Part shown: positions 34,484 to 43,431 of the stretch, piece by piece
Numbering within the stretch: position 1 is the first letter of the stretch
How the letters are laid out: each line of letters starts with the position of its first letter
Assembly: GCA_017439305.1 (NCBI GenBank)
Contig: JAFSJK010000069.1
Coordinates: 1-64,000, forward strand
Origin: Bacteroidales bacterium
GTDB taxonomy: Bacteria; Bacteroidota; Bacteroidia; Bacteroidales; UBA932
Length of the DNA stretch: 64,000 bases
Reading direction: 5' to 3'
The notes under the pieces: model-generated
Seen by the model: the letters and a program-made list of their open reading frames with translations, nothing else
Databases searched by the model: none
Told to the model about the DNA's origin: nothing
Made by a program: the position numbers and the translations under genes

Positions 34484-35797
34484 ATGAAAGCATACCAAAG
34501 AGTCTATACCCAGCTGGAAGGCATCACCAAGGCGACGGTCTCGCTCCGGGCCAAAGGCGTCTCCAACGACGAACTGGCCGTGGTGGCCGGCAAACTCGCC
34601 CAGGTCGTGCGGACCAAGGGCGACCTCGTGACCCTCCAGATCTTCTCCGGCACCGAAGGCATCCCGACCAACGCCGAAGTTACCTTCCTCGGCGAACCGC
34701 CCGTGCTCAAGGTCTCCGACCAGCTTGCCGGCCGCTTCTTCGACGCCTACGGCCATCCGATCGACGGCGGTCCCGAAATCGAAGGCGAGGAGCGCCAGAT
34801 CGGCGGTCCCTCCGTAAACCCTTACAAGCGCCGCCAGCCCTCGCAGCTCATCCCGACCGGCATCGCCGGCATCGACCTCAACAACACCCTCGTGTCCGGC
34901 CAGAAGATCCCCTTCTTCGCCGACCCGGACCAGCCTTATAACCAGGTGATGGCCGACGTGGCCCTCCGGGCCGACGTGGACAAGATCATCCTCGGCGGCA
35001 TGGGCCTTTCCAACGACGACTACCTGTTCTTCAGGCACTCCTTCGAGGCCGCAGGTGCCCTGGACAAGATCATCTGCTTCATCAACACGACCGAGAATCC
35101 CCCGGTGGAGCGCCTCCTGGTGCCGGACATGGCCCTGACTGCCGCCGAGTATTTCGCCGTGGACAAGAATGAGAAGGTCCTCGTCCTCCTGACCGACATG
35201 ACCCTGTATGCGGATGCCCTCTCCATCGTCTCCAACCGTATGGACCAGATCCCGTCCAAGGACTCCATGCCGGGCTCCCTGTACTCCGACCTCGCCAAGA
35301 TTTACGAGAAGGCCGTGCAGCTCCCGACCGAAGGCTCCATCACCATCATCGCGGTGACCACCCTGAACGACGGTGACATCACGCACGCCATTCCGGACAA
35401 CACCGGTTACATCACCGAGGGCCAGCTCTTCCTCCGCGCCGACACCGACACCGGCAAGGTCATCATCGACCCGTTCCGGTCCCTCAGCCGTCTGAAACAG
35501 CTTGTCCAGAACAAGAAGACCCGCGAGGACCACTCCCAGGTCATGAACGCCTCCGTGCGTCTGTACGCCGACGCGCAGAACGCGAAGACCAAACTGGAGA
35601 ACGGCTTCGACCTGTCCGACTATGACGTCCGCTGCCTCGCCTACGCGAAGGACTATGCCCGCGAACTCCTCGCCATCGACGTGAACATCACCATCACCGA
35701 GATGCTGGACACCGCCTGGAAACTCTTTGCAAAATACTTCTCGCCGGCTGAGACCGGCATCAAGCAAGCCCTCGTGGACAAATACTGGAAGGCTTAA
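34484..35797 (+). CDS. ntpB: V-type ATPase non-catalytic subunit B
   Basis: Regulatory, nucleotide-binding but non-catalytic partner of subunit A in the hexameric head. The 437-residue protein begins KAYQRVYTQLEGITKA and contains the B-subunit signatures FFDAYGHPIDGGP, PTGIAGIDLNNTL and GYITEGQLFLRAD. It has no P-loop, as expected for B. It sits 4 bases after A and 2 bases before D, so expression is tightly coupled. Confidence 0.96.
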   Translation: MKAYQRVYTQLEGITKATVSLRAKGVSNDELAVVAGKLAQVVRTKGDLVTLQIFSGTEGIPTNAEVTFLGEPPVLKVSDQLAGRFFDAYGHPIDGGPEIEGEERQIGGPSVNPYKRRQPSQLIPTGIAGIDLNNTLVSGQKIPFFADPDQPYNQVMADVALRADVDKIILGGMGLSNDDYLFFRHSFEAAGALDKIICFINTTENPPVERLLVPDMALTAAEYFAVDKNEKVLVLLTDMTLYADALSIVSNRMDQIPSKDSMPGSLYSDLAKIYEKAVQLPTEGSITIIAVTTLNDGDITHAIPDNTGYITEGQLFLRADTDTGKVIIDPFRSLSRLKQLVQNKKTREDHSQVMNASVRLYADAQNAKTKLENGFDLSDYDVRCLAYAKDYARELLAIDVNITITEMLDTAWKLFAKYFSPAETGIKQALVDKYWKA

Positions 35798-35799
35798 CC

Positions 35800-36411
35800 A
35801 TGGCTATCAAGTTTCAATACAATAAAACATCGCTGAACGAGCTGGGCAAGCAGCTCAAGGTCCGGCAGAAAGCGCTCCCCACGCTGCAGAACAAGGAGAG
35901 CGCCCTGCGCCTTGAGGTGCGGAAAGCCAAGAACGAGAGCGACCGTCTTATTGCCGACCTGGAAGCCGCCCTCGGGAGATACGACTATCTCGCCGCCCTC
36001 TGGAACGAATTCGACCCGGGCCTGGTGACCATCACCGACGTGGACCTGCACACGGTGAAGGTCGCCGGCGTGAAGACCCCCGGGCTGGGCGAGATCCACT
36101 ACGAGATCCGCCCGTTCAACGCCTTCGTCAAACCCGCTTGGTACGCCGACGGCGTGGCCATCCTCAAGGAACTCTCCCGGCTCGGCATCGAATCGGAAGT
36201 GTACAATGAGAAGGCCCGCATCCTGGACTACCAGCGGAAGAAGACCACCCAGAAGGTGAACCTGTACGAGAAAGTCCAGATCCCGGGCTACCAGGAGGCC
36301 ATCCGCAAGATCAAGCGGTACATGGAAGACGAGGAAAACCTCTCCAAGGCATCCCAGAAAATCGTCAAGCAGCGCCACGCGGCAGAGGAGGAGGAGGCCT
36401 CGGAGGTATGA
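35800..36411 (+). CDS. ntpD: V-type ATPase subunit D
   Basis: Central-stalk rotor shaft turning inside the A3B3 head. The 203-residue protein is almost wholly helical, with an N-terminal and a C-terminal long helix (FQYNKTSLNELGKQLKVRQKALP at the start, EEENLSKASQKIVKQRHAAEEEEASEV-like end) that pair into the coiled coil. Its stop overlaps the ATG of subunit I (ATGA), so translation is coupled. The usual shaft partner, subunit F, is not found here. Confidence 0.92.
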   Translation: MAIKFQYNKTSLNELGKQLKVRQKALPTLQNKESALRLEVRKAKNESDRLIADLEAALGRYDYLAALWNEFDPGLVTITDVDLHTVKVAGVKTPGLGEIHYEIRPFNAFVKPAWYADGVAILKELSRLGIESEVYNEKARILDYQRKKTTQKVNLYEKVQIPGYQEAIRKIKRYMEDEENLSKASQKIVKQRHAAEEEEASEV

Positions 36412-38186
36412 TTTCCCCGATGACCAAATATTCCTTCATCCTGCTCAACGGCGAACAGGAAGGCCTGCTGGAAAAACTCCAGGAAATCGGCCTGGTGGAC
36501 ATCACCCGCAGCGTAAAGCCCATCGACGGTCCGTCCGGCGAGTTGCTTCGCGCCGTGGAGCACCGCAAGGATCTCATCCAGGCGCTCGGCAAGGTCGACT
36601 TCCCGGAAGGTCTCGAAGCCGCCCCTGTCGAGGGCGACCTGACCTACGCCACCGCTGCTGCGCTGGACAACCTGAACACGCTCACAGAGCGGCTGGATGC
36701 CACCGCCAAGGAGGCCGCTGCCGCCGAGCCTTGGGGATCTTTCGATCCTGAGACCCTGAAAAAGCTGTCCGATGCGGGCGTACCCATCCAGTTCCACGTA
36801 ACTCCGCTCAAGTCCTTCAATCCCGAGTGGCCCCGCGAATACGCCATCACGGTCGTAAAAGAGGCCGACGGCAAGGTCTGGTATACGGTTGCCGGGCCCG
36901 ACGGCCTGCCCGACCGCGTCCATGCCCCTAAACGGAACGCCGAAGCCATCCAGGAAGAAATCCGGGAAATACAGGCCGAAATCGACGGCGAAAAGGCCAT
37001 CCTGCTCTCCGCCAAGGAGCGTCAGGGTGAATTCGAGGCTGAAAGCCGCGACAAGCTTGCCCGGCTGGACCTCTACCTCGCCAAGCAGGCTGCCGTCCCG
37101 GCAGCGGAAAACACCCTCGTCACCCTTGTGGGCTACGCCCCCTCGGAGAATGAGGAGGCCGTCACCGCCGCCATCGAGGAAACCGGTGTCTTCTATCTCA
37201 AGGACGCCGCAGCCGTGGATGACAATCCGCCTATCAGCTTCCGCAACAACAAGTTCGTGAAGATGTTCGAGGTCCTCACCGACATGTACGGCCGACCGGC
37301 CTACGACGGTTTCGACCCGACCCCCTTCATCGCCGTGTTCTTCCTGCTGTTCTTTGCCTTCTGCATGGGCGATGCCGGCTATGGGCTCCTGCTCATCATC
37401 ATCGGCTTCCTGCTCAAGAAGGTGGACAGTTTCAAATCCTTCGCACCGCTTGTCGTCACCCTGGGCATAGGCACGACCGTCATCGGCTTCCTGTTCCATA
37501 CGTTCTTCTCGATGGACATCGCTCAGTGGAGCATATTCAAAGGCTTCCCGTTCCTGCCGGCCAAAATCGCCGGCTACGACGGGACGATGGTCCTCGCCCT
37601 CATCATCGGTGTCATCCATCTGTGCCTTGCAATGATCGTAAAAACCTATAACACGACGAAAGTCAAGGGCTTCGCGAATTCACTCGGCACCTGGGGCTGG
37701 ACCCTCCTCATCGTGGGCGGAACGGCTGTCGCCTTCCTTGCGATCATCGGCGTGCTGGACAAGCCGGCCACCAAATGGATCGCCATCGCGCTGGGTATCG
37801 TGTCGGCCGTCGGCATCTTCCTGCTGAACGACCTGCACCGCAATCCGCTCATCAACATCGGCTCCGGCCTGTGGGAAAGCTACAATACGGTCACCGGCCT
37901 GCTGGGCGACGTGCTCAGCTACCTTCGCCTGTACGCCCTCGGACTCGCCGGCGCGATGCTGGGAAAGGCCTTCAACGACATCGGCATGATGATCCTTGGT
38001 GACGGAAAGTCCATTCCCCTGTGGATCCCGTTCATCCTCATCATCCTCATCGGACATGCACTCAATATCGCGATGTGCGCCCTCGGCGCCTTCGTGCACC
38101 CGTTGCGACTGAATTTCCTGGAGTTCTTCAAGAATTCCGGATACGAGGCCGCCGGCCGGAACTATAACCCGTTAAAGAAACAATAA
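36408..38186 (+). CDS. ntpI: V-type ATPase membrane subunit I (a-type)
   Basis: Stator membrane subunit that forms the ion path next to the rotor ring. The 592-residue protein has a soluble N-terminal half (about 1-300, helical, with a coiled coil around 175-215) and a membrane half with 7-8 hydrophobic helices from about residue 303 (FIAVFFLLFFAFCMGDAGYG onwards). Conserved polar helix motifs near the end (SYLRLYALGLAGAML) hold the essential arginine. The start ATG overlaps the stop of subunit D by 4 bases; the ATG at 36420 is an alternative. Confidence 0.94.
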   Translation: MISPMTKYSFILLNGEQEGLLEKLQEIGLVDITRSVKPIDGPSGELLRAVEHRKDLIQALGKVDFPEGLEAAPVEGDLTYATAAALDNLNTLTERLDATAKEAAAAEPWGSFDPETLKKLSDAGVPIQFHVTPLKSFNPEWPREYAITVVKEADGKVWYTVAGPDGLPDRVHAPKRNAEAIQEEIREIQAEIDGEKAILLSAKERQGEFEAESRDKLARLDLYLAKQAAVPAAENTLVTLVGYAPSENEEAVTAAIEETGVFYLKDAAAVDDNPPISFRNNKFVKMFEVLTDMYGRPAYDGFDPTPFIAVFFLLFFAFCMGDAGYGLLLIIIGFLLKKVDSFKSFAPLVVTLGIGTTVIGFLFHTFFSMDIAQWSIFKGFPFLPAKIAGYDGTMVLALIIGVIHLCLAMIVKTYNTTKVKGFANSLGTWGWTLLIVGGTAVAFLAIIGVLDKPATKWIAIALGIVSAVGIFLLNDLHRNPLINIGSGLWESYNTVTGLLGDVLSYLRLYALGLAGAMLGKAFNDIGMMILGDGKSIPLWIPFILIILIGHALNIAMCALGAFVHPLRLNFLEFFKNSGYEAAGRNYNPLKKQ

Positions 38187-38618
<432 letters not shown>

Positions 38619-38637
38619 ATCCCAGCCCGACCCTTTC

Positions 38638-38668
38638 AAGCCGGTCCACATGGGCTGGCTTGTTTTTT
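38638..38668 (+). terminator. Rho-independent terminator of the V-ATPase operon
   Basis: AAGCCGGTCC (38638-38647) pairs with GGGCTGGCTT (38652-38661) with two G-U pairs and a 4-base loop, followed by GTTTTTT. Confidence 0.9.
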
Positions 38669-38696
38669 GTATTCCGTGGAGGAAAAAGAATCTGCC

Positions 38697-39371
38697 ATGA
38701 AAAGATTGCTGATCACCCTCGTCGCACTGGCCCTCGGGATGACGGCCTTTGCCCAGTACGGCCCCGGACATTACGGCAGGCCCGGCTACGGATACGGCCC
38801 CGGTTACGGGTCCGGTCACCGCCCCGGTCCCGGCTTTGGCTATATGCAGGACGGGGTCTTTGAATTCGGCATCACTCTCAACCATTTCACCACCGCAATC
38901 AAGAACGGTTCCAAGGCGTACCGTCCGGACCGGGTGGGATTCTTCGGGGAATACCGCGTGGACATCAGCCCGATGGTGGATATGGGTCTGCAGTTGTCGA
39001 CCACTTTCGGAAAGGGCTCTCTCACCTATGATCCGGTCAACCCGTATGGCGACGACATGTGGTACTGGCAGGGTGCTCCCCTCATCGTGACCGACGTCAA
39101 CCTGCTGCCCTACAGCGGTTTCAACCCGTACGTAGGCATCGGAGTCGGAGCGGGGTTCGGCTATGAGAAGAACACCGTTGCGAACCGGTCCGGCTGGATC
39201 CAGGCCCTGGTCATCAGCCCCCGCGCCGGCGTGGAACTGTTCGAATGCCTCAGGATGAGCGTCCAGTACCAGTGGTACTTGAACAGCGCATACACGTTCT
39301 CCCACGTATCCTTCGGTCTCAGTTGGGCATTCCATACGATGGGAGGCGGCCGAAGGCCGATGCACAGATAA
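38697..39371 (+). CDS. Small outer-membrane beta-barrel protein with Gly/Tyr/Pro-rich N-terminus
   Basis: Probable outer-membrane protein of 224 residues, function unknown. The signal peptide (about 1-19, ending TAFAQ) is followed by a low-complexity stretch of about 35 residues with repeated GYG and GPG motifs, then an alternating beta-strand pattern typical of 8-stranded barrels (for example VDMGLQLSTTF, FNPYVGIGVGAGFGYE, VSFGLSWAFHTM). The start is the ATG before the signal peptide; an upstream in-frame ATG at 38667 falls in the terminator. The next gene starts 1 base after its stop. Confidence 0.7.
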   Translation: MKRLLITLVALALGMTAFAQYGPGHYGRPGYGYGPGYGSGHRPGPGFGYMQDGVFEFGITLNHFTTAIKNGSKAYRPDRVGFFGEYRVDISPMVDMGLQLSTTFGKGSLTYDPVNPYGDDMWYWQGAPLIVTDVNLLPYSGFNPYVGIGVGAGFGYEKNTVANRSGWIQALVISPRAGVELFECLRMSVQYQWYLNSAYTFSHVSFGLSWAFHTMGGGRRPMHR

Positions 39372-39372
39372 G

Positions 39373-40095
39373 ATGTCTTTCGACCGCAAAAAGGAATCAG
39401 GCCTGCCCTCGTCCGTTGTATCAGCGGAGACGATGCTCGGCGTCATCGAGACGCTGGGCATCGTCCCGTTTTTCGAAAACCCCATTCCACGCTATTCCAT
39501 TGAGGAAATGACCGCCCGGGAGAACTGGTTCGACGGGCAGGAGAACCTGAGCCTGACCCCTTGGGACTGGAAGATTCCCGTCATCCAGAGCGGCGACATC
39601 GCCTACGGAAAGTTCCTTTGGGGTGGCAAGGCAGCCTTCGCAACGGTGGAATGGTACGCAGAGCTGATGAACTGGCGACGGAGTCTGCCGAAATATCAGC
39701 CACTGCCGGAACAGCAGCAGATACTGGACTATCTGGAAGAACACGGTGCCATCGGCATCAAGGAAATCCGCGGTCTCCTGGGCGTGAAAAAAAGTGCAGC
39801 CGATGCGCTTATCACGCGCCTGCAGATGCAGTGCCGCGTGGTCACCGGCGACATCACCCGCGTCTACCGCGGCCCTGACCTCCACTACAACGGCTGGCAA
39901 GTTTCTTCCTTCTGCACGCCGGAATCCCTGTTCTGCACGGAAGCCCTCCCCGGCCCCGGCGGCTTCCCTTTCGGCGAAGCCCGGACCCTGGAGGTGGACC
40001 ACTCCCCTGCCGAATCGCTGGACCGGCTGGTCACCCATATCCGGGAACTGGTCCCGGACACGGCCGACAGACTGATCCTGAAAATGCTGCAATAA
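39373..40095 (+). CDS. Cytosolic winged-helix-like protein, possibly AlkZ-related
   Basis: A 240-residue soluble protein without signal peptide. The ENWF...WDWK...AYGKF...WRRSLPKY pattern in the first half recalls AlkZ (YcaQ)-related proteins of Bacteroidales; AlkZ itself is a winged-helix DNA glycosylase for crosslinked bases, but the catalytic QxQ motif is not evident here. Residues 115-160 look like a helix-turn-helix (GIKEIRGLLGVKKSAADALITRLQ). It is probably translated with the preceding barrel gene (1-base gap), although the two make no obvious functional pair. Treat the function as unknown. Confidence 0.5.
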   Translation: MSFDRKKESGLPSSVVSAETMLGVIETLGIVPFFENPIPRYSIEEMTARENWFDGQENLSLTPWDWKIPVIQSGDIAYGKFLWGGKAAFATVEWYAELMNWRRSLPKYQPLPEQQQILDYLEEHGAIGIKEIRGLLGVKKSAADALITRLQMQCRVVTGDITRVYRGPDLHYNGWQVSSFCTPESLFCTEALPGPGGFPFGEARTLEVDHSPAESLDRLVTHIRELVPDTADRLILKMLQ

Positions 40096-40099
40096 AATG

Positions 40100-40131
40100 A
40101 AGAAGTCCCGCTATCTCGAACGGGACTTCTT
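40100..40131. terminator. Hairpin between convergent genes (AlkZ-like and L31)
   Basis: A perfect 11-base inverted repeat, AAGAAGTCCCG (40100-40110) and CGGGACTTCTT (40121-40131), lies between convergent genes. On the minus strand it is followed by CATTTTATT, a modest T-rich tail; on the plus strand the tail is poor. It probably acts mainly for the L31 transcript. Confidence 0.7.
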
Positions 40132-40154
40132 GTAACCTATTTGAACAGAAGAAC

Positions 40155-40406
40155 TTATTTCTTCCGGTTCTTGTATCTCTGGTAGAACATATCGACGCGA
40201 CCGGCGGTGTCCACGAGCTTCACCTTGCCCGTATAGAACGGGTGGGAAGTGTTGGAAATCTCCAGCTTCACCAGCGGATACTCGACGCCTTCGACCTCGA
40301 TGGTCTCCTTGGAAGGGGCGCAGGAACGCGTGACGAAGATGGTGTCATTCGACATATCCTTGAAAGCTACAAGACGGTAGGTTTCGGGATGGATTCCTTT
40401 CTTCAT
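40155..40406 (-). CDS. rpmE2: 50S ribosomal protein L31 type B
   Basis: Large-subunit ribosomal protein of 83 residues. The start MKKGIHPETYRLVAFKDMS, the central TSHPFYTGKVKLVDTAGRV motif and the end FYQRYKNRKK are diagnostic of the type B form, which lacks the zinc-binding cysteine set of type A (only one cysteine here). It has its own strong promoter immediately upstream and does not belong to an operon. Confidence 0.97.
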   Translation of the reverse strand: MKKGIHPETYRLVAFKDMSNDTIFVTRSCAPSKETIEVEGVEYPLVKLEISNTSHPFYTGKVKLVDTAGRVDMFYQRYKNRKK

Positions 40407-40442
40407 TTTACGTAAAAACTAATTGTTAACAATTTTGGACCG

Positions 40443-40474
40443 CAAAGATAGGAATCTTTTCCGGTAATTCCAAA
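40443..40474 (-). promoter_or_regulatory. Promoter of the L31 gene
   Basis: Read on the minus strand: TTTG (40474-40471), exactly 20 bases, then TAtcTTTG (40450-40443). This is a full match to the Bacteroidetes -33/-7 consensus. The -33 box directly abuts the stop codon of namZ. Confidence 0.88.
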
Positions 40475-41542
40475 TTATTTCATCCGATACGGCTGATCGT
40501 CGTACAGGAGATAGCGTTTGGCCTTGCGGATCCATTTCTGTTCCTCCAGTTTGATGTGCTCGCGGGCGACGTCGAAGGGAATGGAACCCCTGAGGTACTC
40601 CTCCAGCACCGGGTCGGCCAGCTTGGTCCAGAAGGCGTCCTCGAGCTCAAAGGCGGAGTAATGCTCAGTGAACCAGCGCATCAAGCGCAAGGTGTGCATC
40701 AGGCTGTGGTAGTCCTCCCCCGGAGAAAGCATGATCTGGAAACCATAGCAGCGCTCTCCGGCATACTTGCCGGCAGCCGGGGTGAAGGAGCAGGGACGCA
40801 TCAGGGCACCTTCCACGACGGGAAGGTCCACGGGAAGTCCCGGACGCACGAAAGGCGCACCGATGTACTCATAAGGCCGGGCCGTGCCGATACCGGGGGT
40901 AACCGACGTATTGTTCCACAGTCCTCCCCCGCTGTACAGATACGAACTGAACAGTCCGGGAATGTCGGAAGCGGGCGCGATGGTCCAGGGCAGCAGTTGG
41001 CGGTTGGAGTCCGTAGCCCGGGCGGAAATGATGTGGATCGGGAATTTCGCCCCAATCTCGCTGGCGTACAGATTCACCAGCTCGCCCAGCGTAAGTCCGT
41101 GTCGATGAGCGACTTTCGGAACGAACATCTCCCCTACCACGGCCGGAATCGTCCCTTCGACCACGCGACCGGAGGGATTGATATGGTCCACGACATACAG
41201 CGACGGAGCCTCCTCCCCGAGCAGGAGGAGCATCTCCATCAGCCGCATCACATCCTTCGTATAGTTGAAATAGCGGACACCCACGTCCTGGATCTCGACA
41301 ACGACCGCATTCAGCCCGGACAAGCGTTCCAGGTCGAAGTCGATATGGTTCGTGCCCGGGGTCAGTTCGGCGTCGCGGGGGGTGAAGACCACCTCCAGGT
41401 TGCCCCGGCTGCGAAAGATGTCATACATCCACCGCGTCCGGGCCGTATCCCAGCAGTTCTGGGTGCAGAAACAACCGACCTTGCCTTCGCGGAGGGCCTT
41501 GTCCAGCTGGTCTTCCAGCGGGGTCGTGCGGAAAGAGAACAT
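40475..41542 (-). CDS. namZ: Exo-beta-N-acetylmuramidase NamZ-like (DUF1343, GH171)
   Basis: Enzyme of a family shown to release terminal N-acetylmuramic acid from peptidoglycan fragments. The 355-residue protein carries the family core: FTPRDAELTPGTNHIDFD-type segment, the highly conserved EIQDVGVRYFNY motif (83-94) with the candidate catalytic E83, VVDHINPSGR, and the late GIGTARPYEYIGAPF motif. No signal peptide is seen at the chosen start: the ATG overlaps the stop of the upstream glmM (TGATG), and the open frame further up lies inside glmM. Known NamZ proteins are usually exported, so a cytosolic form is unusual. It probably works in wall-sugar recycling with GlmM. Confidence 0.85.
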   Translation of the reverse strand: MFSFRTTPLEDQLDKALREGKVGCFCTQNCWDTARTRWMYDIFRSRGNLEVVFTPRDAELTPGTNHIDFDLERLSGLNAVVVEIQDVGVRYFNYTKDVMRLMEMLLLLGEEAPSLYVVDHINPSGRVVEGTIPAVVGEMFVPKVAHRHGLTLGELVNLYASEIGAKFPIHIISARATDSNRQLLPWTIAPASDIPGLFSSYLYSGGGLWNNTSVTPGIGTARPYEYIGAPFVRPGLPVDLPVVEGALMRPCSFTPAAGKYAGERCYGFQIMLSPGEDYHSLMHTLRLMRWFTEHYSAFELEDAFWTKLADPVLEEYLRGSIPFDVAREHIKLEEQKWIRKAKRYLLYDDQPYRMK

Positions 41543-42954
41543 CAGCCGATGATCTGGTTCGCCACGGCGATCACCTCGTTGCCCAGGGCTTCCGCACGCT
41601 CCATCGTACCGGCCTCCGCATAGATGCGGATGATCGGCTCTGTATTGGATTTGCGGAGATGGACCCATTCCTTCTTCGCCTCGAAGATGATCTTCACACC
41701 GTCGATGTCGTTGATCTCCTCGCTAGCGTACACCTTCTTGAGTTCCCCGAGGATCCGGTCAATCAGGGCGGGATCGCTGACCATCATCTTGTTCTTCGCG
41801 ATGAAATACTGCGGGTAGGTCTTCTTGAGTTCGCTGACTTTCATCTTCTTATGGGCCAGGTTCGACAGGAACAGGGCCACACCCACCATCGCGTCGCGGC
41901 CGGCGTGGATGGCCGGATAGATGACACCGCCGTTGCCTTCGCCGCCGATGAGGGCGCCCACCTTATGCATCAGGGTGGTGACGTTCACCTCACCCACAGC
42001 AGAGGCGTAATAGGTGCCGCCATGAGCCTCGGTCACGTCGCGGAGGGCACGGGTGGAGGAAAGGTTGGAGACCGTAGCGATGGGCTTTCCTTCCTTCTCC
42101 GCCAGCTCACACAGATAATCGGCAACGCTGACAAGGGTATACTCTTCCACGAAAGGTTCCCCGTTCTCGCAGATGAAAGCAAGCCGGTCCACGTCCGGAT
42201 CCACGCTCACGCCCAGGTCCGCCTCTTCGCGCACGACGGTGCGGCTCAGGTCCACGAGGTTCGCCGGCAGCGGCTCGGGGTTGTGGGCGAAATCACCGGT
42301 GGGATTGCAGTTGAGCTGGATGCACTTGACGCCCAGCCGCTCCAGCAGGCGCGGCATGATGATGCCGCCCACCGAATTGATGGCATCCACCACCACGGTG
42401 AAATGCGCGGCCTTCACGGCCTCCACGTCCACGGCCGGCAGGGCCAGGACGGCATCCAGATGCTTGTCGGTGAAATCTTCCTCCTCGATCGTTCCCAGCG
42501 CATCCACCTCCGCGAAGGAGAACTCCTCAGAAGCGGCGAGGTCCAGGACAGCCTGGCCTTCGACGGCCGTCAGGAATTCGCCCTTGTCGTTCAGGAGCTT
42601 GAGGGCGTTCCACTGGCGCGGGTTGTGGCTGGCAGTCAGGATGATACCACCGTCTGCATGGGCGAAAAGAACGGCCATTTCCGTGGTAGGCGTCGAAGCG
42701 AAACCGCACTTGACGACATCGATTCCGCAGCCGACGAGGGTACCTACGACCAGCTGTTCCACCATGTCACCCGACAGGCGTGCGTCCTTGCCCACAACGA
42801 TTTTATACTTGTCACCATTAGGTTGCGGCTTCCGCTGGGGAAGCGTGGCGGCGTAAGCAGCCGTGAATTTGACAACGTCGATGGGAGTCAGCGCATTGCC
42901 CGGTGCGCCACCGATGGTGCCGCGGATGCCGGAGATAGATTTGATCAGTGTCAT
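41542..42954 (-). CDS. glmM: Phosphoglucosamine mutase
   Basis: Interconverts glucosamine 6-phosphate and glucosamine 1-phosphate, the step that feeds UDP-GlcNAc and so peptidoglycan and lipid A. The 470-residue protein has the four-domain phosphohexomutase plan: S109 in TASHNPRQWNALK is the phospho-serine, D252/D254/D256 in DPDVDRLAF bind magnesium, and GEGNGGVIYP plus SNTEPIIRIYAEA near the C-terminus are the sugar and phosphate loops. Start: the ATG before MTLIKSISGIRGT, 22 bases downstream of its -7 box; the open frame further upstream crosses the promoter and the divergent gene. Translationally coupled to namZ. Confidence 0.92.
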   Translation of the reverse strand: MTLIKSISGIRGTIGGAPGNALTPIDVVKFTAAYAATLPQRKPQPNGDKYKIVVGKDARLSGDMVEQLVVGTLVGCGIDVVKCGFASTPTTEMAVLFAHADGGIILTASHNPRQWNALKLLNDKGEFLTAVEGQAVLDLAASEEFSFAEVDALGTIEEEDFTDKHLDAVLALPAVDVEAVKAAHFTVVVDAINSVGGIIMPRLLERLGVKCIQLNCNPTGDFAHNPEPLPANLVDLSRTVVREEADLGVSVDPDVDRLAFICENGEPFVEEYTLVSVADYLCELAEKEGKPIATVSNLSSTRALRDVTEAHGGTYYASAVGEVNVTTLMHKVGALIGGEGNGGVIYPAIHAGRDAMVGVALFLSNLAHKKMKVSELKKTYPQYFIAKNKMMVSDPALIDRILGELKKVYASEEINDIDGVKIIFEAKKEWVHLRKSNTEPIIRIYAEAGTMERAEALGNEVIAVANQIIG

Positions 42955-42960
42955 AAATCT

Positions 42961-43006
42961 TTTCTTTAAATCAAGCAAAAATACTAAATTTGCGGCCTTG
43001 AAACAA
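42961..43006. promoter_or_regulatory. Overlapping divergent promoters of glmM and the DUF486 gene
   Basis: Minus strand: TTG (43006-43004), 20 bases, TAttTTTG (42983-42976) for glmM. Plus strand: TTTC (42961-42964), 20 bases, TAaaTTTG (42985-42992) for the DUF486 gene. The two -7 boxes are one base apart, so polymerase can use only one at a time. Confidence 0.75.
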
Positions 43007-43017
43007 TAGATGGACTT

Positions 43018-43386
43018 ATGAAAGGGTTTTGGACTGTTTTGATGTTGGTGTTTTCCAACGTCTTCATGACCTTCGCCTGGTACGGGCACCTCAAGCTGCA
43101 GGAGATGAAAATCTCCACGGGATGGCCCCTCATCCTCATTATCCTGTTCTCCTGGGGCATCGCCTTCTTCGAATACTGCCTGACGGTTCCCGCGAACCGG
43201 ATCGGCTTCCTGGGAAATGGAGGCCCGTTCAACCTGATGCAGCTGAAAGTCATCCAGGAAGTGGTCTCCCTGACCATCTTTACCGTCATCATTACTTTCC
43301 TTTTCAAGGGACAAACCGTCCAATGGAACCACATCGCGGCCTTTATCTGCCTGATTCTGGCGGTTTTTTTCGTGTTTCTCAAATAA
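43018..43386 (+). CDS. DUF486 (DMT family) small membrane protein
   Basis: A 122-residue integral inner-membrane protein with four predicted helices (about 4-22, 36-55, 80-97 and 104-121). The motifs FMTFAWYGHLK, FEYCLTVPANRIG and LKVIQEVVSLTIF are typical of DUF486, a family related to drug/metabolite transporters but half their size. The transported compound is unknown. It is divergent from glmM and is followed by tRNA-Glu with its own promoter. Confidence 0.88.
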   Translation: MKGFWTVLMLVFSNVFMTFAWYGHLKLQEMKISTGWPLILIILFSWGIAFFEYCLTVPANRIGFLGNGGPFNLMQLKVIQEVVSLTIFTVIITFLFKGQTVQWNHIAAFICLILAVFFVFLK

Positions 43387-43389
43387 AAA

Positions 43390-43420
43390 TTTGGAAATCC
43401 GGAAAAAAGCAGTACCTTTG
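43390..43420 (+). promoter_or_regulatory. Promoter of tRNA-Glu
   Basis: TTTG (43390-43393), 19 bases, TAccTTTG (43413-43420): both boxes match the consensus. The tRNA begins 11 bases later. Confidence 0.82.
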
Positions 43421-43431
43421 CATTCCCAACC

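Noticed and set aside
41543-41668. Longer NamZ start giving 42 extra residues
   Set aside because: The extra part lies wholly inside glmM, is R/G/D-rich and forms no signal peptide.
42955-43332. Longer glmM start with about 125 extra residues
   Set aside because: It would run through the glmM promoter and the divergent DUF486 gene; the family N-terminus is at MTLIKSISG.
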